Assembly (NCBI RefSeq): GCF_047495875.1
Contig: NC_092459.1
Location: forward strand, 37,181,490 to 37,245,489
Length of the DNA: 64,000 bases
Source: Pithys albifrons albifrons
Lineage: Eukaryota > Chordata > Aves > Passeriformes > Thamnophilidae
Reading direction: 5' to 3'
In this document: piece by piece, positions 1 through 11,798 of the stretch
Layout of the letters: each line of letters starts with the position of its first letter
Position numbering within the stretch: the stretch's first letter is position 1
Notes under the pieces: model-generated
What the model saw: only the letters and a program-made list of their open reading frames with translations
The model's database searches: none
Told to the model about the DNA's origin: nothing
Position numbers and translations under genes: made by a program

Positions 1-358
1 CCTCATCACTGTCTAGAACTACCTGAAGGGAAGTTCTAGCCAGGTGGGGGCTGGTCTCTTCTCCCAGGCACTCAGCAATAGGACAAGGGGGCACGGGCTT
101 AAGCTCTGCCAGGGGAAATTTAAGTTGGATATCAGAAAAAAATTCTTTACAGAGAGAGTGATCAGGCATTGGAATGGGCTGCCCAGAGAGGTGGTGGATT
201 CACCATCCCTGGAGATTTTTAAACTGAGATTGGACATGGCGCTGAGTGCCATGATCTAGTAAATGGACTGGAGTTGGACCAAGGGTTGGACTCGATGATC
301 CCGGAGATCTTTTCCAACCCAATTGATTCTATGATTCTATGATTCTATGATTCTATAA
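1..358 (+). mobile_element. CR1 LINE, 3' end (cut by window start)
   Basis: This is the 3' end of a chicken-repeat-1 (CR1) non-LTR retrotransposon. The frame at 44-259 encodes the C-terminal tail of the CR1 ORF2 protein (the region after the reverse transcriptase), recognisable by [25 protein letters not shown] and LEIFKLRLD. The stop is followed by the typical CR1 3' UTR (GGTTGGACTCGATGATC) and by about four copies of the ATTCTATG octamer at 324-356, the CR1 3' hallmark. The copy is strongly similar, in the opposite direction, to the CR1 at 27186-27601. Its 5' side lies outside the window. CR1 elements normally lack clear target-site duplications, and none was sought here. Confidence 0.95.
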
Positions 359-3300
359 CATTATAGCTTTTGCTGTTCTGTATCAACAAAGTTTATTCAA
401 AATATATGTGCAGGTAGACAAGAGCTGCCCATGTACAATTTATCTTTAAACAGGAAAGGGACTAAAACTGTTATTAAAAAAACTTAATTTCAGGAACTAG
501 TTCATACCTTTCCTGAATATGTCAGCATCCAGAAATACAAAAATTCTTGCAAGATTTGGATACATTCCTGTGATTTTACTTAATTGAATTTCCCACACTC
601 AAATCAAAGGCAAAATTTACATCATAACGCTGTTTCTTGGTTCTTTCTTATTAAAAAAAAAAAAAAAAGAAAGAAAAAAGGGGGAAAAGCTTATTTACTC
701 AAATTTGGTGATGCACATGAGTTCTAAACTGCAAAAAATTGCCGTTTAACATTCTGAAAGTGATAGATGAAAAGGAGTCAGGGTCTTAGTAAGCAGCAAC
801 TTTCTGTACAGCACCCAGTGTTGTGTTTCAACTAATTTTCAAGTTTCTTTCTCTCACCAATATATTTATGTCAGCAATTAAAAGCTGAAATTAAGGAATT
901 ATAAACTGTTTCAGATGACACCATGATCCTAGGTATTATTTTCTCTTGCCATTTAATTTTGGGTTGCTGAATGTATTGATTGTGTATTATGATTAATTTA
1001 CAAGAAAAATGTAAAATATGCTATTTGTAACATAACTTGCAAGTTATTTTTTGCAAGTCTTGCACATGTGTTTTAATACCTTATTATGCAGTTTATGACA
1101 TGCATCTGACAGAATGATAGATTCTCAAAACAAAAGTATCAATTTAATTATCTAAAGGGAAAAAATGCATGTATTTTTATCATTTTATTGAAGACAACTA
1201 CTGAATTAACAAGCAAGTTCTTTTGTTTTGGAACTAGAACAAAATTGTCTTTCTGAAAAAAAACCCCACAAACTTAAAACAGACACTTTTATACATCTTT
1301 TAAACTAGAACTCCTAAAGTAGTAAACAAGTTTTTTAGTCTGGTAACGGCCATTGACTGAGGGAGAACAAAAAGACTTCCCGCACAGTCCACCTGCAAAG
1401 GCACCAAAAGCATTTATGAGGGAAGAACAGGAATTTTTACAGGGTTCTGAGGGGATGGTTCCAGATTTTGGACAGGATTGGGTGAAAGTGGGAGCAGAGT
1501 ATGTAACTAGAGAAACTGGATAGCCAATGGGACAAGAATCACCAAGGGCCAATGGGAAAACAGGGTCTTGGGCAAAGGCGGGAAAGCTAACCAATGGGAA
1601 TCTAGGCATCAGGGCAAAGGTGGGAAAAGGGTATAGAGGGAAGAAGACAACATGAAGGATAAAATGGGATAAAGCTATGAGGGAAAAATGAGGGGAGGGT
1701 ACACAGAACTTTTATAACATAAAACCCTATAATAATAAGTGCGATGAACTTGAACCAAACTTTGGCTGTAAGACTCTTAACAGTCTCTCAGGTTGTTTTG
1801 TGTCCTCCATTTGTTATCTGATGTGCATTCTCCCACAGTCTGGATCCTCAAATTAATGGTTCATATTAATAGATGCATCATGAAAATCAGTTTAAAACTG
1901 CCTCATTTTCCCCAAAAGACCACTTTTAAAAAGTGTGTCCTACATGTCCTTATTTACTATTGAGACAATCAGTTGAAAAGATCAGTTTCCATAGTATTAT
2001 CATAATTATTTGCATATGTATTATTATATTATTACCTACAACTCCATCAAGAAGTTTTATAAAACAGAAATGGCTAGACAGTGGAAATGAAAAAATTCTA
2101 CAAAAGAAAGAAATAAAACACACAGCACTAACCAAAAACTCCACATGAACTTCATCCTGAGTATGAAGGGCAAGTAGGCATCAGTCTTCTCACTTGAGCT
2201 AAATGGGGAGCTGCCAAGAAAATTTCTAAAATTTGGATCTCACTGTTGATGCTGGTCATTTACAAGATTTACAGTATAGACAAAAGCCTTATAGGCTAGA
2301 AAATTCTTAACCTGAAAGTGCTTTCATTGGGCTTTAGTTATAACCTGTAGAAATGCAAAGCAAATTCATTTATCATGCTCATTTATTCTTTATCCACTTC
2401 AAATGATAACTCCTAATAATGACACTTACTTCTGCAACTCAGATCCATTTACTGTCATTGTGATAAATTAATGAAAATCATTTGAAAATATCACTGTGTA
2501 TGTGGACATGCATTCAGTTATTTAAATTTTGGCCTTCAGACCTACAGTTCTGAAGTCAACTTTTGAAAAATTGAGTGGGACAAAAGTTAATTGAAACTCA
2601 AAGTTAACAGTAGTCCTTGCTTGCTTAATTTTAACTTAAGAAATAATAAATACTGCTTTTTATACTAAAAATTGCTTACAAAGTTAAAGTGTCAAATTAT
2701 CATGACTTGCAGCTGCAGACAGGAAAATTGGTTGGAGCATCAGAAGGAAGAAGGAAGATCTCCAAGAATTCAGAGTAACTTCTGAAAGACTAGTCTGGTG
2801 CATGCTGAGAAACATGAGGTCCATTAATCCTACAGAGATTCAAAGAGGGGTGAAAAAGACAGAGAAGGCTTTCTTCAACAGGACCTTAGTCTCATATATT
2901 CATATCAAAAGGAGACAAATTAGTCCTGAGCTAATATGGATAGAGCATAAGCCTAAATGAATCAAAGAAATGAGAAAAGACAGAAAAGATGGAGAGAAAA
3001 AGAGACATAAAAGGGCAAAGGTAAAAGAAAATGTGTGTAAAAATAACAATTTTTGAGGGAAATATTTTGGAATGTTTTCTTTGGATCTTATTTGTTGTAA
3101 AACATTCATTCTCAAAAGTGGAATCACAAAGAACATTGAAAAAGCATTGAGAAATAAATACATTTAAAGATTTAAAACTGCAGATGGGGAACTAAGGGAG
3201 TGAAGTCCAAATGTAAGCATTTAATATAATTTAATAGTTTAATTGCAGTACTCTGGTGCTATCTACATCTTAGCAGTTCTTTCTGATAGGACACATGATC

Positions 3301-6300
3301 AGTGTGTTGAATGGTTAAAGAAATCACATCAGTAGTCAAAACATTTTTTCAGGGTACTGGAATAAGTTATACCATTGACTTTCTATTCTACACTGCACCA
3401 GGTGGAAACACCGATGTATATTTTTTATCTATGAAAAGTGAATAAATATAAAAGACTAGGCAAAAAAAAAAAAGGGAGAGAAGGGTGTTGTGCAATGGTA
3501 TGATTACAAACTGAATGCATTTAAATGCAGTAAAAACAGTGAAAATTCATTCAAGATAGATAAACTCCAAACAATATATTTGATGACTCTAGAAATGTGA
3601 TTGCTATAGTGGGACAAATTCTGTTTCAGTCTTAGCTCTGCACTGAAAAGTCAGGAAAAAAACTAACCACCCAATCAACAAACTGACCAACCAACCAACC
3701 AAGAAAACATGAGAGAAAAGGAGTCAATTCTATGAGGGTTTGAAGTCTTAAAATCCCTTGTTATAAGACTTTCTGCAGCAGTTGTGACTATTGCACTAAG
3801 TGAACTGCATAGTTCATAATCTGTAGCTGCTCCATCCTCCAGCAGAATTGAAGAGAAATGAATTGTGGCAAACAGGGGAAGAGATCAGAAATAACTGTCA
3901 GAAGGCCAATTAAGAGGCTAAACGCCTTTGCAAAGAGGTCAATTTTTGTTATGTCTTTTGCTGCTGGGTGAAGTATTGTACTCTCTAAAAATACTTTGAT
4001 CTGGTGTGCTTTAGCTTATTTGCTCCTATACTTGGCCTCTCAACAAGCATTAAGGCGTATAATGAAGAGGTTCTTTGCTTCAATCTAGGATAAAGGAAGA
4101 AACTCTTTGAAAACAAGATCCAATTAGACAATAACAGAGACATTAACAATAACAGAGGGGGGACCAGAAGATTTGAGTTGCTGAAAACTGTCAAACATAT
4201 TTTCTTTGAAGCAAGAATTTATCCTCACAAGTTAGTTTGCTTCATAGCAGCCAACAGTGCACTCCTTGTTCACTTGCAATGAAAAGTCTCTGATAATATG
4301 CCTTTGTGGCCTTGTCTGTGCTTTTCCTCACTTTTTGTCATCTCATGGTTGTTGGAAACATTAATATTAAACACACCAAAAGCTTGCAGGTCCAGGTCTC
4401 ATATATATCCTTCAGAAGAGGCCAAATCTATTATTTCAACTTAAATAAACTCAGGATTAGAGGTTTTGGTCTAAGATTTAAGACTTTCACCTTTAAGCCA
4501 TTTCTGAATAGATGTATATGGGGTCAGTTGGCCAGGAAAATAGTACATTTATGAAAAAGATGTGATGAGAATGTTATAAGGATGTTAAAGGCATTATGTA
4601 TGTTTATGTCCTGCAGGTGCTAGAGAAGAGCTGAATTAAAGAAATGAATTAATAGTGTGATGTGCTTAAAAGAACTAGACCTTCCCATCTCATCATTATA
4701 AAATACTAGGCTTTAAGTAGCATGTCTATGCATGCATGTTGTTTAGACTAGATTCTAAAAGGACTATGAAAGTCCCTGCTCAAATTGACCTCAAGACGTT
4801 AATGAAATTCTCTGAAGATCTACTCTCTGCCTGTGAATAGCTGAGCCTCTGAACTGCCTAAGTCTCCACTACCAAACTTTGCCACATGCCTATATACTTG
4901 TTAACAGAAGTATGAACAACATCCTTTGACACTGCTGAGCAGATGAGGCAGCTCAGTACAGCCTTGCCTCTTTGTAGTGCAATTATATTCCAATAGCTAA
5001 TACCCTTGGGGTGGCAAGTAAATAAAGGTTATAGTTATAGTTACACAGTATAGCTATGTGGAAGAATCATGAGTTAAAAATAATTAGACACGAGGAGCCA
5101 AACCTCTAAGGGATGAATGCAGCAACCATATAGAGAAAGGAGATGCAGTCAGATCCTATAACCACACTCTATCTGTTATGGTCATATAATCATTGTTATT
5201 TCATTTTGTAAGTGTTATTATAAAATTATGTAGAAGGCAGAACCTTTTCATTTCTAGTACACATTGTAAAATCCATTATATTAATTGCAGACTATAATGA
5301 GTTTCCTACCATGATTTTATTTGGATTGCCTGTATTACTATAGTTGATTTCTACACAGATATTAGTCTAAATTCAGCAGTGATTTCTAGTTCACACAAAT
5401 TTACTGACTTTACAGGAACTACATTAGGTGTGACTCAGAAAAAATACCTATCACTATGTGTAAAAGAATCGAATCTTCATTGCCATTGACTGAGTCCATT
5501 TAAAAATACACAAAAGGATTAAAATGTAAAACAACAATTAGTTTCAAAAGGATTAAAACAAAACTTGTACTTTTGAATGAGTTCAAAAAAATCAAAAGAA
5601 TGATGAATAGATAGTACATTTTAAGCACATTAGATTATCTCATAACTATCTTTCATGCAGAAATATTTAGACATATTTGTCCAGTCCAAAAAATGAGGAC
5701 TCTGTACTTGTATTCATAGCTTGGAAGACTCAGACCTTATCTCTAAGTCTTCTTTTTTAATTATTTTTTTTCAATTCAGCTGATGTTTCCGAAGACGTCC
5801 CCAGATGAAGTACTAAAACTAGTTCTGACAGAAAGCATAGAATAATGTAATACTCATCCATTATTTTAATACATTCCATTCATGTGACATGATTGCCTTA
5901 AATATACATGACTGAATGAAGATTTTTGGTAAGGATCTGGATATTAATCTCCTACTGCTTTCAATCTGTTCAGTATTTGCAGTAAACAACTTTGTTAAAT
6001 TCCTTATATTCAACATATGTTAATCTCATTTAGTCCTCTTCCTTCTATGCTTGTCTTGAAGTTTCTAATTTCAACATTTAGGACTTGATTGCCTAAACAT
6101 AAGGGCTTGAGTGCTTCATCTGCCAGTCCAGAATAACATGTCTCTGTCTCTTCAGTGTGGCATCAGCCATGCCCATTTGTGGGCTTCTCAGATATCCTCA
6201 CCTTCTCAAATAGCACTAGAGTCTTTTAGTATGTGTACCAGTACGTGGATCGTCCAGAAAGTTTTATCATAATCATAATAATAATTAGATAGTATTTCAT

Positions 6301-7541
6301 CCTAAGCAGATCTCTTTAAGGGAAACTGGAGACCAGTCACAGACTGTGATGCTACAACACCTAAAGGGAAACAAAGTCCTAACTCCAGATGTTATTTGAC
6401 AAGCATTTGTACAAAAAAAAAATAAAAATCTGTCATTGTCCTTAGTAATATTCCAATGGACAAAAATAGAATAAGTTTCAAAATGTCAATGAAACCAATT
6501 TTTTTCAGCTCTGAAATTTTTAAGGCATCGTTACATTATTCTTTTAATAAATCACTGATTTTTTAATGTTTGCATTTCAAATCATTTTTATACTTCTGGT
6601 AATTTTAAGGAAGGAAGCGTGCAGATATTAACTAAACAGAGTCAAAGGATGACAGAGTAGGAAAAAGAATCAACTCCAAAACTTTCCCAAAAATTTTTAA
6701 TTAATTTTGTGGAGCAGTGAGGGAATAAGTGCCTACATAGTTCTGTATTCCAAATCACTTACCCTGTTTGTTATTGCTTACAGATTATGAGATTACTGAC
6801 CAATTCACCCATAGCCACAAACTATATTAATGTGATTGTTGTAGTTTTATCCTAGGAGGCAGTACAGCCCCACAAAACTGCTCACTCACTTCACACCAGT
6901 GATATGGAGAAGAGGATCAGAAGGTATTATATCTAAGCTAGTTTTCAGCTAGTTAAACATCTAGTTTTAACTAAGTGCCTCGTTTTATAGTTTTGAAGAT
7001 GAGATCCGTCACATCCTTGAAGTACACATAGGGCAAACAGGATCCTGATCCGTAAAACTGCAGCAAACACACTCATACAGGAACTGCAGATCTTAGGCGG
7101 TGTTCCCAGAGTCGATCTCTGAACCTTAGTTCAGAGTGTAATCTAAACCTTAGTTTTCTAGAATCTCATTTTACAGCTATCCATTCCTAATCAAAGAGGC
7201 TGTAACTGGTTTCTCCATAAGTAAAAAGACAGAGAAAAGGTGAAGGTAACTGCAGGAAGCTATCTGTATCCGTGGATAGGTTCTTCTCAAAGCCTTAGAA
7301 AGTAGACAGCACACAACCATTTGGCAGATATGTAAAATTGTTTTCTGAGATACTGGGCAATGAAGCTAGCCTGATAAAGTATATACAAGGGTCTACTACT
7401 TTCATTTGAAACATAAAACTTTGAGGTTTTTTTGTTTTTCTGAATACTAGTCATTAGTGGTCAATTAATGGTCAAACTCTGTCTCATACTACATACAAAT
7501 GTTGTGTAGTTCTTTATGGAGATTTATTAAATATATGTCTA
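359..7541. other. AT-rich non-coding stretch, no gene recognised
   Basis: Single-copy-looking AT-rich DNA with only short chance reading frames on both strands. It contains an A-rich tract at 653-680, an ACCA-type short repeat near 3680-3702, an A12 run near 3462 and the CCAAT-bearing duplication listed separately. I recognise no conserved protein, exon with splice sites or RNA gene. Confidence 0.6.
1524..1632 (+). repeat. 42-bp tandem duplication with CCAAT boxes (LTR U3-like)
   Basis: Two tandem units, 1549-1590 and 1591-1632, both start with CCAATGGG and carry GGGCAAAGGYGGGAAA at the same offset (1570-1585 and 1612-1627, 15 of 16 identical). A further CCAATGGG lies at 1524-1531. Clustered CCAAT boxes in a short tandem duplication, followed by a weak TATA-like GGTATAGAG near 1630, look like an enhancer/promoter of a retroviral U3. 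No TG...CA ends could be placed, so the LTR assignment is only a suggestion. The surrounding 1300-1740 is richer in G and C than its neighbours. Confidence 0.55.
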
Positions 7542-7733
7542 TTGTCAGCTGGGGATTCTGGCCAAGATACCTTATTAATAAAGGAAATGAGTAAACTGTC
7601 CATAGATCAGAGAGTAATTAGAGCTTTGTCCTGGGTTGTACAGGACAGAGTGAAAAGGTGCGTTGGCCGGGAAACGAAGGCCACTAGCAAGTGTCCCAGA
7701 AGGTTGGCAGGGTTTCCGGGAGCTTTGTTATAG
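7542..7733 (+). pseudogene. ERV internal reading frame of unknown identity
   Basis: A 63-codon open frame at the left edge of the retroviral block. It is basic in its second half (DRVKRC, RETKATSK) and ends 47 bases before the start of the signal-peptide-like frame at 7781. In simple retroviruses the end of pol commonly lies close to or overlaps the start of env, so this could be a remnant of a pol C-terminus. No integrase or RT motif is present to prove it, and the start codon is only the first ATG, not a demonstrated one. It could also be a chance frame. Confidence 0.3.
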
Positions 7734-7780
7734 AAACATTCCTTGATATCTGCATTGCTTGAGTACATCTAATATAAACA

Positions 7781-8098
7781 ATGGTCTCTTGCTACTGGAT
7801 ACTCGTTTCATTCCTTGTACTGACTGTTTTTGTGAGTTCAGACAGCTCAACTCGTACCTGCTGTGAATGCAGCCACTGCAAGGAGAAGCCTTACAGCCAA
7901 AGCAAACTGTTTTTCTCTCCTGCCTCACCTCAACAGAGAGCAAACCCCAAGCGTGAGTCACATGGTGAACTGTCGTCCTTCCTGCGTGACCAGGGGAAAG
8001 GCATGAGGAGGTGGGACAGTGCATCTACTTCTGTGCTTGAAGTCCAAGTATGGAAATCAAAACGTAAGAAAGCTGGTAAAAAGCTGTCTACATGTTAA
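7781..8098 (+). pseudogene. env-like N-terminal frame with signal peptide (ERV)
   Basis: A 105-codon frame starting at ATG 7781. Residues 2-18 form a continuous hydrophobic stretch ending in small residues (VSS), as in a secretory signal peptide. A tight cysteine cluster follows at residues 27, 28, 30 and 33, then a basic tail. Its position fits the 5' part of an env gene: inside an ERV fragment, upstream of the polypurine tract and 3' LTR. It is far shorter than any retroviral envelope protein (usually 400-700 residues). No furin site, fusion peptide, CKS17-like region or transmembrane segment is visible downstream. A second frame (8019-8243) overlaps its end, suggesting a frameshift or unrelated coding. 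The env reading is inference; a small secreted accessory protein is the alternative. Confidence 0.35.
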
Positions 8099-8243
8099 AG
8101 CAGAGATCCCAGAACAGAGCCAAGAACAGCAATTAAGCTGCCCTGCCTCCAGCCGAGAGGAAGATGAGAACAACCAAGTCTACTGGGCATTGCTGAACCA
8201 GAAAACTAACCAAGACTGTACCTCTACACTGACTTGTAGATGA
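8019..8243 (+). pseudogene. ERV internal frame overlapping the env-like frame
   Basis: A 74-codon frame in a different phase from the one at 7781, and the same phase as 7542-7733. It contains two later cysteines and a tract VYWALLNQKT before the stop at 8241-8243. The sequence continues into a frame-poor stretch up to the hairpin array at 8538. It may be the displaced continuation of the upstream frame after an indel. I do not recognise the protein, and no membrane segment is present. Confidence 0.25.
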
Positions 8244-8537
8244 CAACCAGTGCCCCTCTGAGGGTGGCTGAACCAACAAAAGAAGATTACTTGAAGCATA
8301 GAGAGGCCCATGTGGGCTGTTGGTGTGTGGCAGGACACTGCTGCTTGAGTAGAATCTGAGAGATGCATCATGTGGATGCTCATGTGCCCAAATGCCAAGC
8401 TAATGAGGAACAGCACACCTGGACTAGCAGAAGGGAGAGTTGTTCCTGGCTCAATGGGCCCATGATGCCTCGGGCCACCTGCAGGTGGACGAGGCCGAGG
8501 GGTGGATTTAATTTCCCACGTTTATCCGCTATTGTGA

Positions 8538-8715
8538 AACCCCTGAGAAGGGGTTAGTGACCCCAGTGTGGGGATGGAAACCCCTGAGAAGGGAATGGAG
8601 ACCCCTGAGAAGGGGATGGAGACCCCAGTGTGGGGAGAGTAACCCCAGTGTGGGGATGGTGACCCTAATGAGGGTATAGTGACCCCTGGAAAGGGGATGG
8701 GATGATCCCAATGTG
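8538..8715 (+). repeat. minisatellite of ~20-bp hairpin units inside ERV
   Basis: About eight or nine tandem units of 20-21 bp, each an imperfect palindrome with a C-rich and a G-rich arm. Two loop types occur: CCCCTGAGAAGGGG (8540-8553, 8602-8615, variants at 8581-8593 and 8683-8696) and CCCCAGTGTGGGG (8561-8573, 8623-8635, 8643-8655). A decayed unit lies at 8663-8674 and a last weak one near 8706. CCCC arm starts are spaced 21, 20, 21, 21, 20, 20 and 20 bp. The array lies between the coding remnants and the polypurine tract of the retrovirus. The spacer ATGGA/ATGGT/GAGAGT links units. Confidence 0.9.
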
Positions 8716-8967
8716 TGCCTCAAGGACATGTAACCTTGAGAAAAAAAGGTAACTTGCATTTTGAGTTCTGTGTTGCAGGACATAAACCATCAGATGAAGA
8801 AGACCTGAGGTGAACTGGTGTTGGTGTCCAATGATGAACTGTTTTTTCCTGCCTGAAGTACCTACCCCATCCTAATGGACTATTGCCTACAATATGGAGG
8901 GGTGGAAGATGGCCCTGGAAAGAACAAAGACTGTTTAAGCGCAGGAATAGATAGATCTAAAGTATGA

Positions 8968-9149
8968 ATGATGTAATATGGTATGGAATAAGGGGTGGAA
9001 TATGTTATGGGTTTAGCCAGGTGGGCCTAAACTTAGGTTTTAAAGTTCAGCTAGGCCTAGGATTGTCAGCTGATTTAAGCTGGGCTGAGCTAGCTAACAG
9101 CTGACTTCTTCCAGCCAATAATATTGTATTCCATACCATACTACATCAT
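8968..9149. repeat. 23-bp inverted repeat flanking the PPT/LTR junction
   Basis: The arm at 8968-8990 (in the internal region) is the reverse complement of 9127-9149 (in LTR U3) at 22 of 23 positions, with a loop of 136 bases. The U3 arm is the TATTCCATACCATA...CATCAT block that recurs in the other LTRs of this window. The internal arm ends immediately before the polypurine tract. Confidence 0.85.
8990..9000 (+). promoter_or_regulatory. polypurine tract of ERV
   Basis: AAGGGGTGGAA lies two bases before the TG of the 3' LTR, the expected place for the primer of retroviral plus-strand DNA synthesis. One T interrupts the purines. Confidence 0.7.
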
Positions 9150-9623
9150 CTCAAAGGATGTAAAATCCAGTGTGTGGGAGTGGCTTGGTTAGTTCCATCA
9201 TGGCTGCACTAAGAAGAAGACATCTAGCAGCTCCTCTACTATGCTAAGCCCTGCTTCTGTTGCCTCTGCTTGCATTTTGTTTGCATTCGGGGAAGTACAA
9301 ACATTTTTGTTGTTACTCTTTCTGTTTCTTTCTATGTGTCTCTTAGAGTACTTACAGATCTAGTGTAATAGACTGCTTTGTATTAATTGGGGAGTGGGAA
9401 ATTATTTCTTGTTATACATAACTTGTGTAAGTGTTTGTTATATTGTGGTTTTCTTTTAATTTTCTCCTTTCTGTATAAATACATGTAGTTAGTTTCAGCA
9501 TAAACCTGCTTTGAGGTTTTTTTTTTTCCCTCTCCCTCTTCTTCTTCCCTTGGCTGGTTGGGGAGAAAGAACACTTTTTCTCTGTCTTGAACAGTTGGCG
9601 TTTTGCCAGCTCAACCCAGAACA
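9003..9623 (+). mobile_element. 3' LTR of the 7.5-9.0 kb ERV
   Basis: A 621-bp LTR starting TGTTATGGGTTTAGCC and ending CCAGAACA. It belongs to the same family as 58378-58979 and 39655-40240 and is a relative of 11799-12409 and 27602-28235. Shared landmarks are the U3 block TATTCCATACCATA (9127-9140), the TATAAATA box near 9475, a pyrimidine-rich tract near 9515-9555 and the end-of-U5 phrase TTTTGCCAGCTCAA. The flanking 5-mers (GAATA and AGCTT) do not match, as expected when the left neighbour is internal retroviral sequence and not the insertion site. Confidence 0.88.
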
Positions 9624-11793
9624 AGCTTTCAGTTTACATGGAAAGATTTTGTGGTAACAGTTCTCTCCCAAAGACATTCAAGTATCAGCAAACAAGGATT
9701 GTTTATGTCCTCAGCATGAGAACAGCTGAAGCTCATAAATAGTTTTATAGGACCTAGTTCGGGGCTTCATTCAAGTGCTGTCATTTGAAACAATTTGGTT
9801 TTTTTGTTTGCTTGCTTGGTTTGTATTTATTCTCACTCTTCATTTTATCCTGTTTGAGCCACTCTGTCACTCTTATTCAGAATGAACAGTATTCTACATT
9901 GCAAATCACTCCAGTGATATTACTAACACCACTCAATGCATGTTCTACAATAAAACATTGGTCAGAGGTGATTACTCATAGACAAAGGAGTTTTGATCTA
10001 CTGAATATGTGCTTGATAATTTGGTAAATTTTATATATACACATTTATATGGTACATATAATATTTTGTTCTATGAAGAATATGAGAGGGCCTGTTTTCA
10101 GCTTTGGATCAGTTTTTATCCATGTTTGTGTGATATAACTGATCTTGAAACAAAAAAACCTGGAGATCCCCACAACACTCCATGCAGTGGAGGTCTTCAT
10201 CAGCTTTTGAAGACAGTTGTCCTCATGATGTGATCAGTTGCTCTACAGAGCAAGCTGAAGTGACAGTCTTTAGACTGCTGCTATATCATCTATTCAAAAA
10301 ACAAATTAACAATTTTTAAAGACCTTTACAATTAGAAAAATCAGATTACAAGGCCCTTATATAGATAAATATACTTACAGTCTTTACAAATTGAAAGTAG
10401 TGTTTTATATACATAGTTTTATATTTTATAATTTTACTTTATGTCTTTTAACTAGTTTTATTGTTATAGGTGAGTGAGTGGTAGTCACTTAAAAACATGG
10501 CAACCAGTTAGACACTATCTGAGGTTTTGTTGGGAAGGCTAATCAGGCTCTCTTTTTATCATGTCATGAACGTGAAAAACAAAAGTTAACAAGCACCTTG
10601 AGGCTGACATTTATTTGGGATTGATTTTAAAAATTAGTTAGGAAATTAGAATTGCATGTTATTTTGTTCTGAAATAGTATTTTGTTATTTAATATTGTCA
10701 TTATTGTATGTATGTATACTACAATAGCAGGGAAGTTTTGCAAGTTTTGACATGATTAGCACCAAGTTTGATCTTATAAGGGGCAAAGACTAAAATCATG
10801 AGACAAAAACTTCTTTATAAGCCTACTTCATCAAATGTAATTCCTTTATTAAAAATATTACTGCTTTTTCAAGTAACCTGTGACAGATTTTATATTTTTT
10901 TCCTAATACTCAAAAACTGGGTTACTATGACATCAGAGAAATGTGTCTTCTCTGGTAATCAGAAAATTTGAACCTCTTCTTCACCTGTATGTTGAGACAT
11001 TCCCAAAATTCACTTTACTTTGTTTCATTTGAAGATGAATCCTAGAACAGAGAGAAGAAGACAGTGAGGAAAAAAAGAGGTATTAAAAATATAGAGATAT
11101 AACTACATGTAGTGTTTAAAGCATCTAAAAGATGGATGCAGTTCTTATAATTCTGTAAAATATTCAATTGGTTATTTTAAGTTGTTTTTCTGCATGGAGG
11201 AAACTGAAAGATTGAAATTTTTATTCAGTTCCTTATTAATTTAGTAGCAGCAAACCAGGTGTGTGGACAATTTGCACAAAGCAAACTTCAGTACTAGAGG
11301 TGTAAGTGAAGCTCTGAATGGTAGCATGTCAGCACATGCTCATTCAAAACTGCCTAGGAACTCTCACAGCAGGTGTATGCTAAACCATTACTACAAGCAT
11401 TTTTTTCCTGATATATCTCCTGATTTGTGAGTTAAATCTTCTCAGTCTTCAGGAAAAGTTTTTATATATGTATAGTCTATATGGATGATGTATATGACAA
11501 ATAATTAAGTAGTCTAGATGTATTCATCCTGGAAAAATGAAGTCTGAGGGTCCTGATGGCTTTGGTCTATAAAATCAGAAGAGCTTCAGACAATGGAAAT
11601 AAGGAACAATCATTCATTGTCTGATGACAGTGAATATCTAGCATAAATGAGGAGGAGCAAAACAAAATAAAAAGGTGGCAATAAAAAGAATAAAAGCACC
11701 TCCACAAGACATGAATGTTTTTAAGTTTGCATGAGTAAAAAATACATAGACTAATGGATAGAAGAAAAAAGCCATTGTTGTTATTGTGATCAG
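9624..11793. other. AT-rich non-coding stretch, nothing recognised
   Basis: Low-GC DNA with only short frames on both strands. I see no repeat family, RNA gene or conserved exon. Short TGTA repeats occur near 10708-10716. Confidence 0.55.
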
Positions 11794-11798
11794 CAGAA

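Larger units (their letters stand above)
7542..9002 (+). mobile_element. endogenous retrovirus, 3' internal part (degraded)
   Basis: Internal sequence of an endogenous retrovirus leading directly into the LTR at 9003. The support is positional: a polypurine tract (AAGGGGTGGAA, 8990-9000) abuts the TG of an LTR. The sequence is also more GC-rich than its surroundings and holds several short frames (7542-7733, 7781-8098, 8019-8243) instead of random AT-rich DNA. There is no matching 5' LTR in the window and no gag, protease, RT or integrase motif, so the copy is 5'-truncated or rearranged. The left boundary is approximate; it is set at the first frame that looks foreign. Confidence 0.65.

Noticed and set aside
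8529..8783. Minus-strand frame with 7-residue periodicity over the hairpin array
   Set aside because: The periodicity follows from the 20-21 bp DNA repeat. There is no start context, and it is antisense to the retrovirus.
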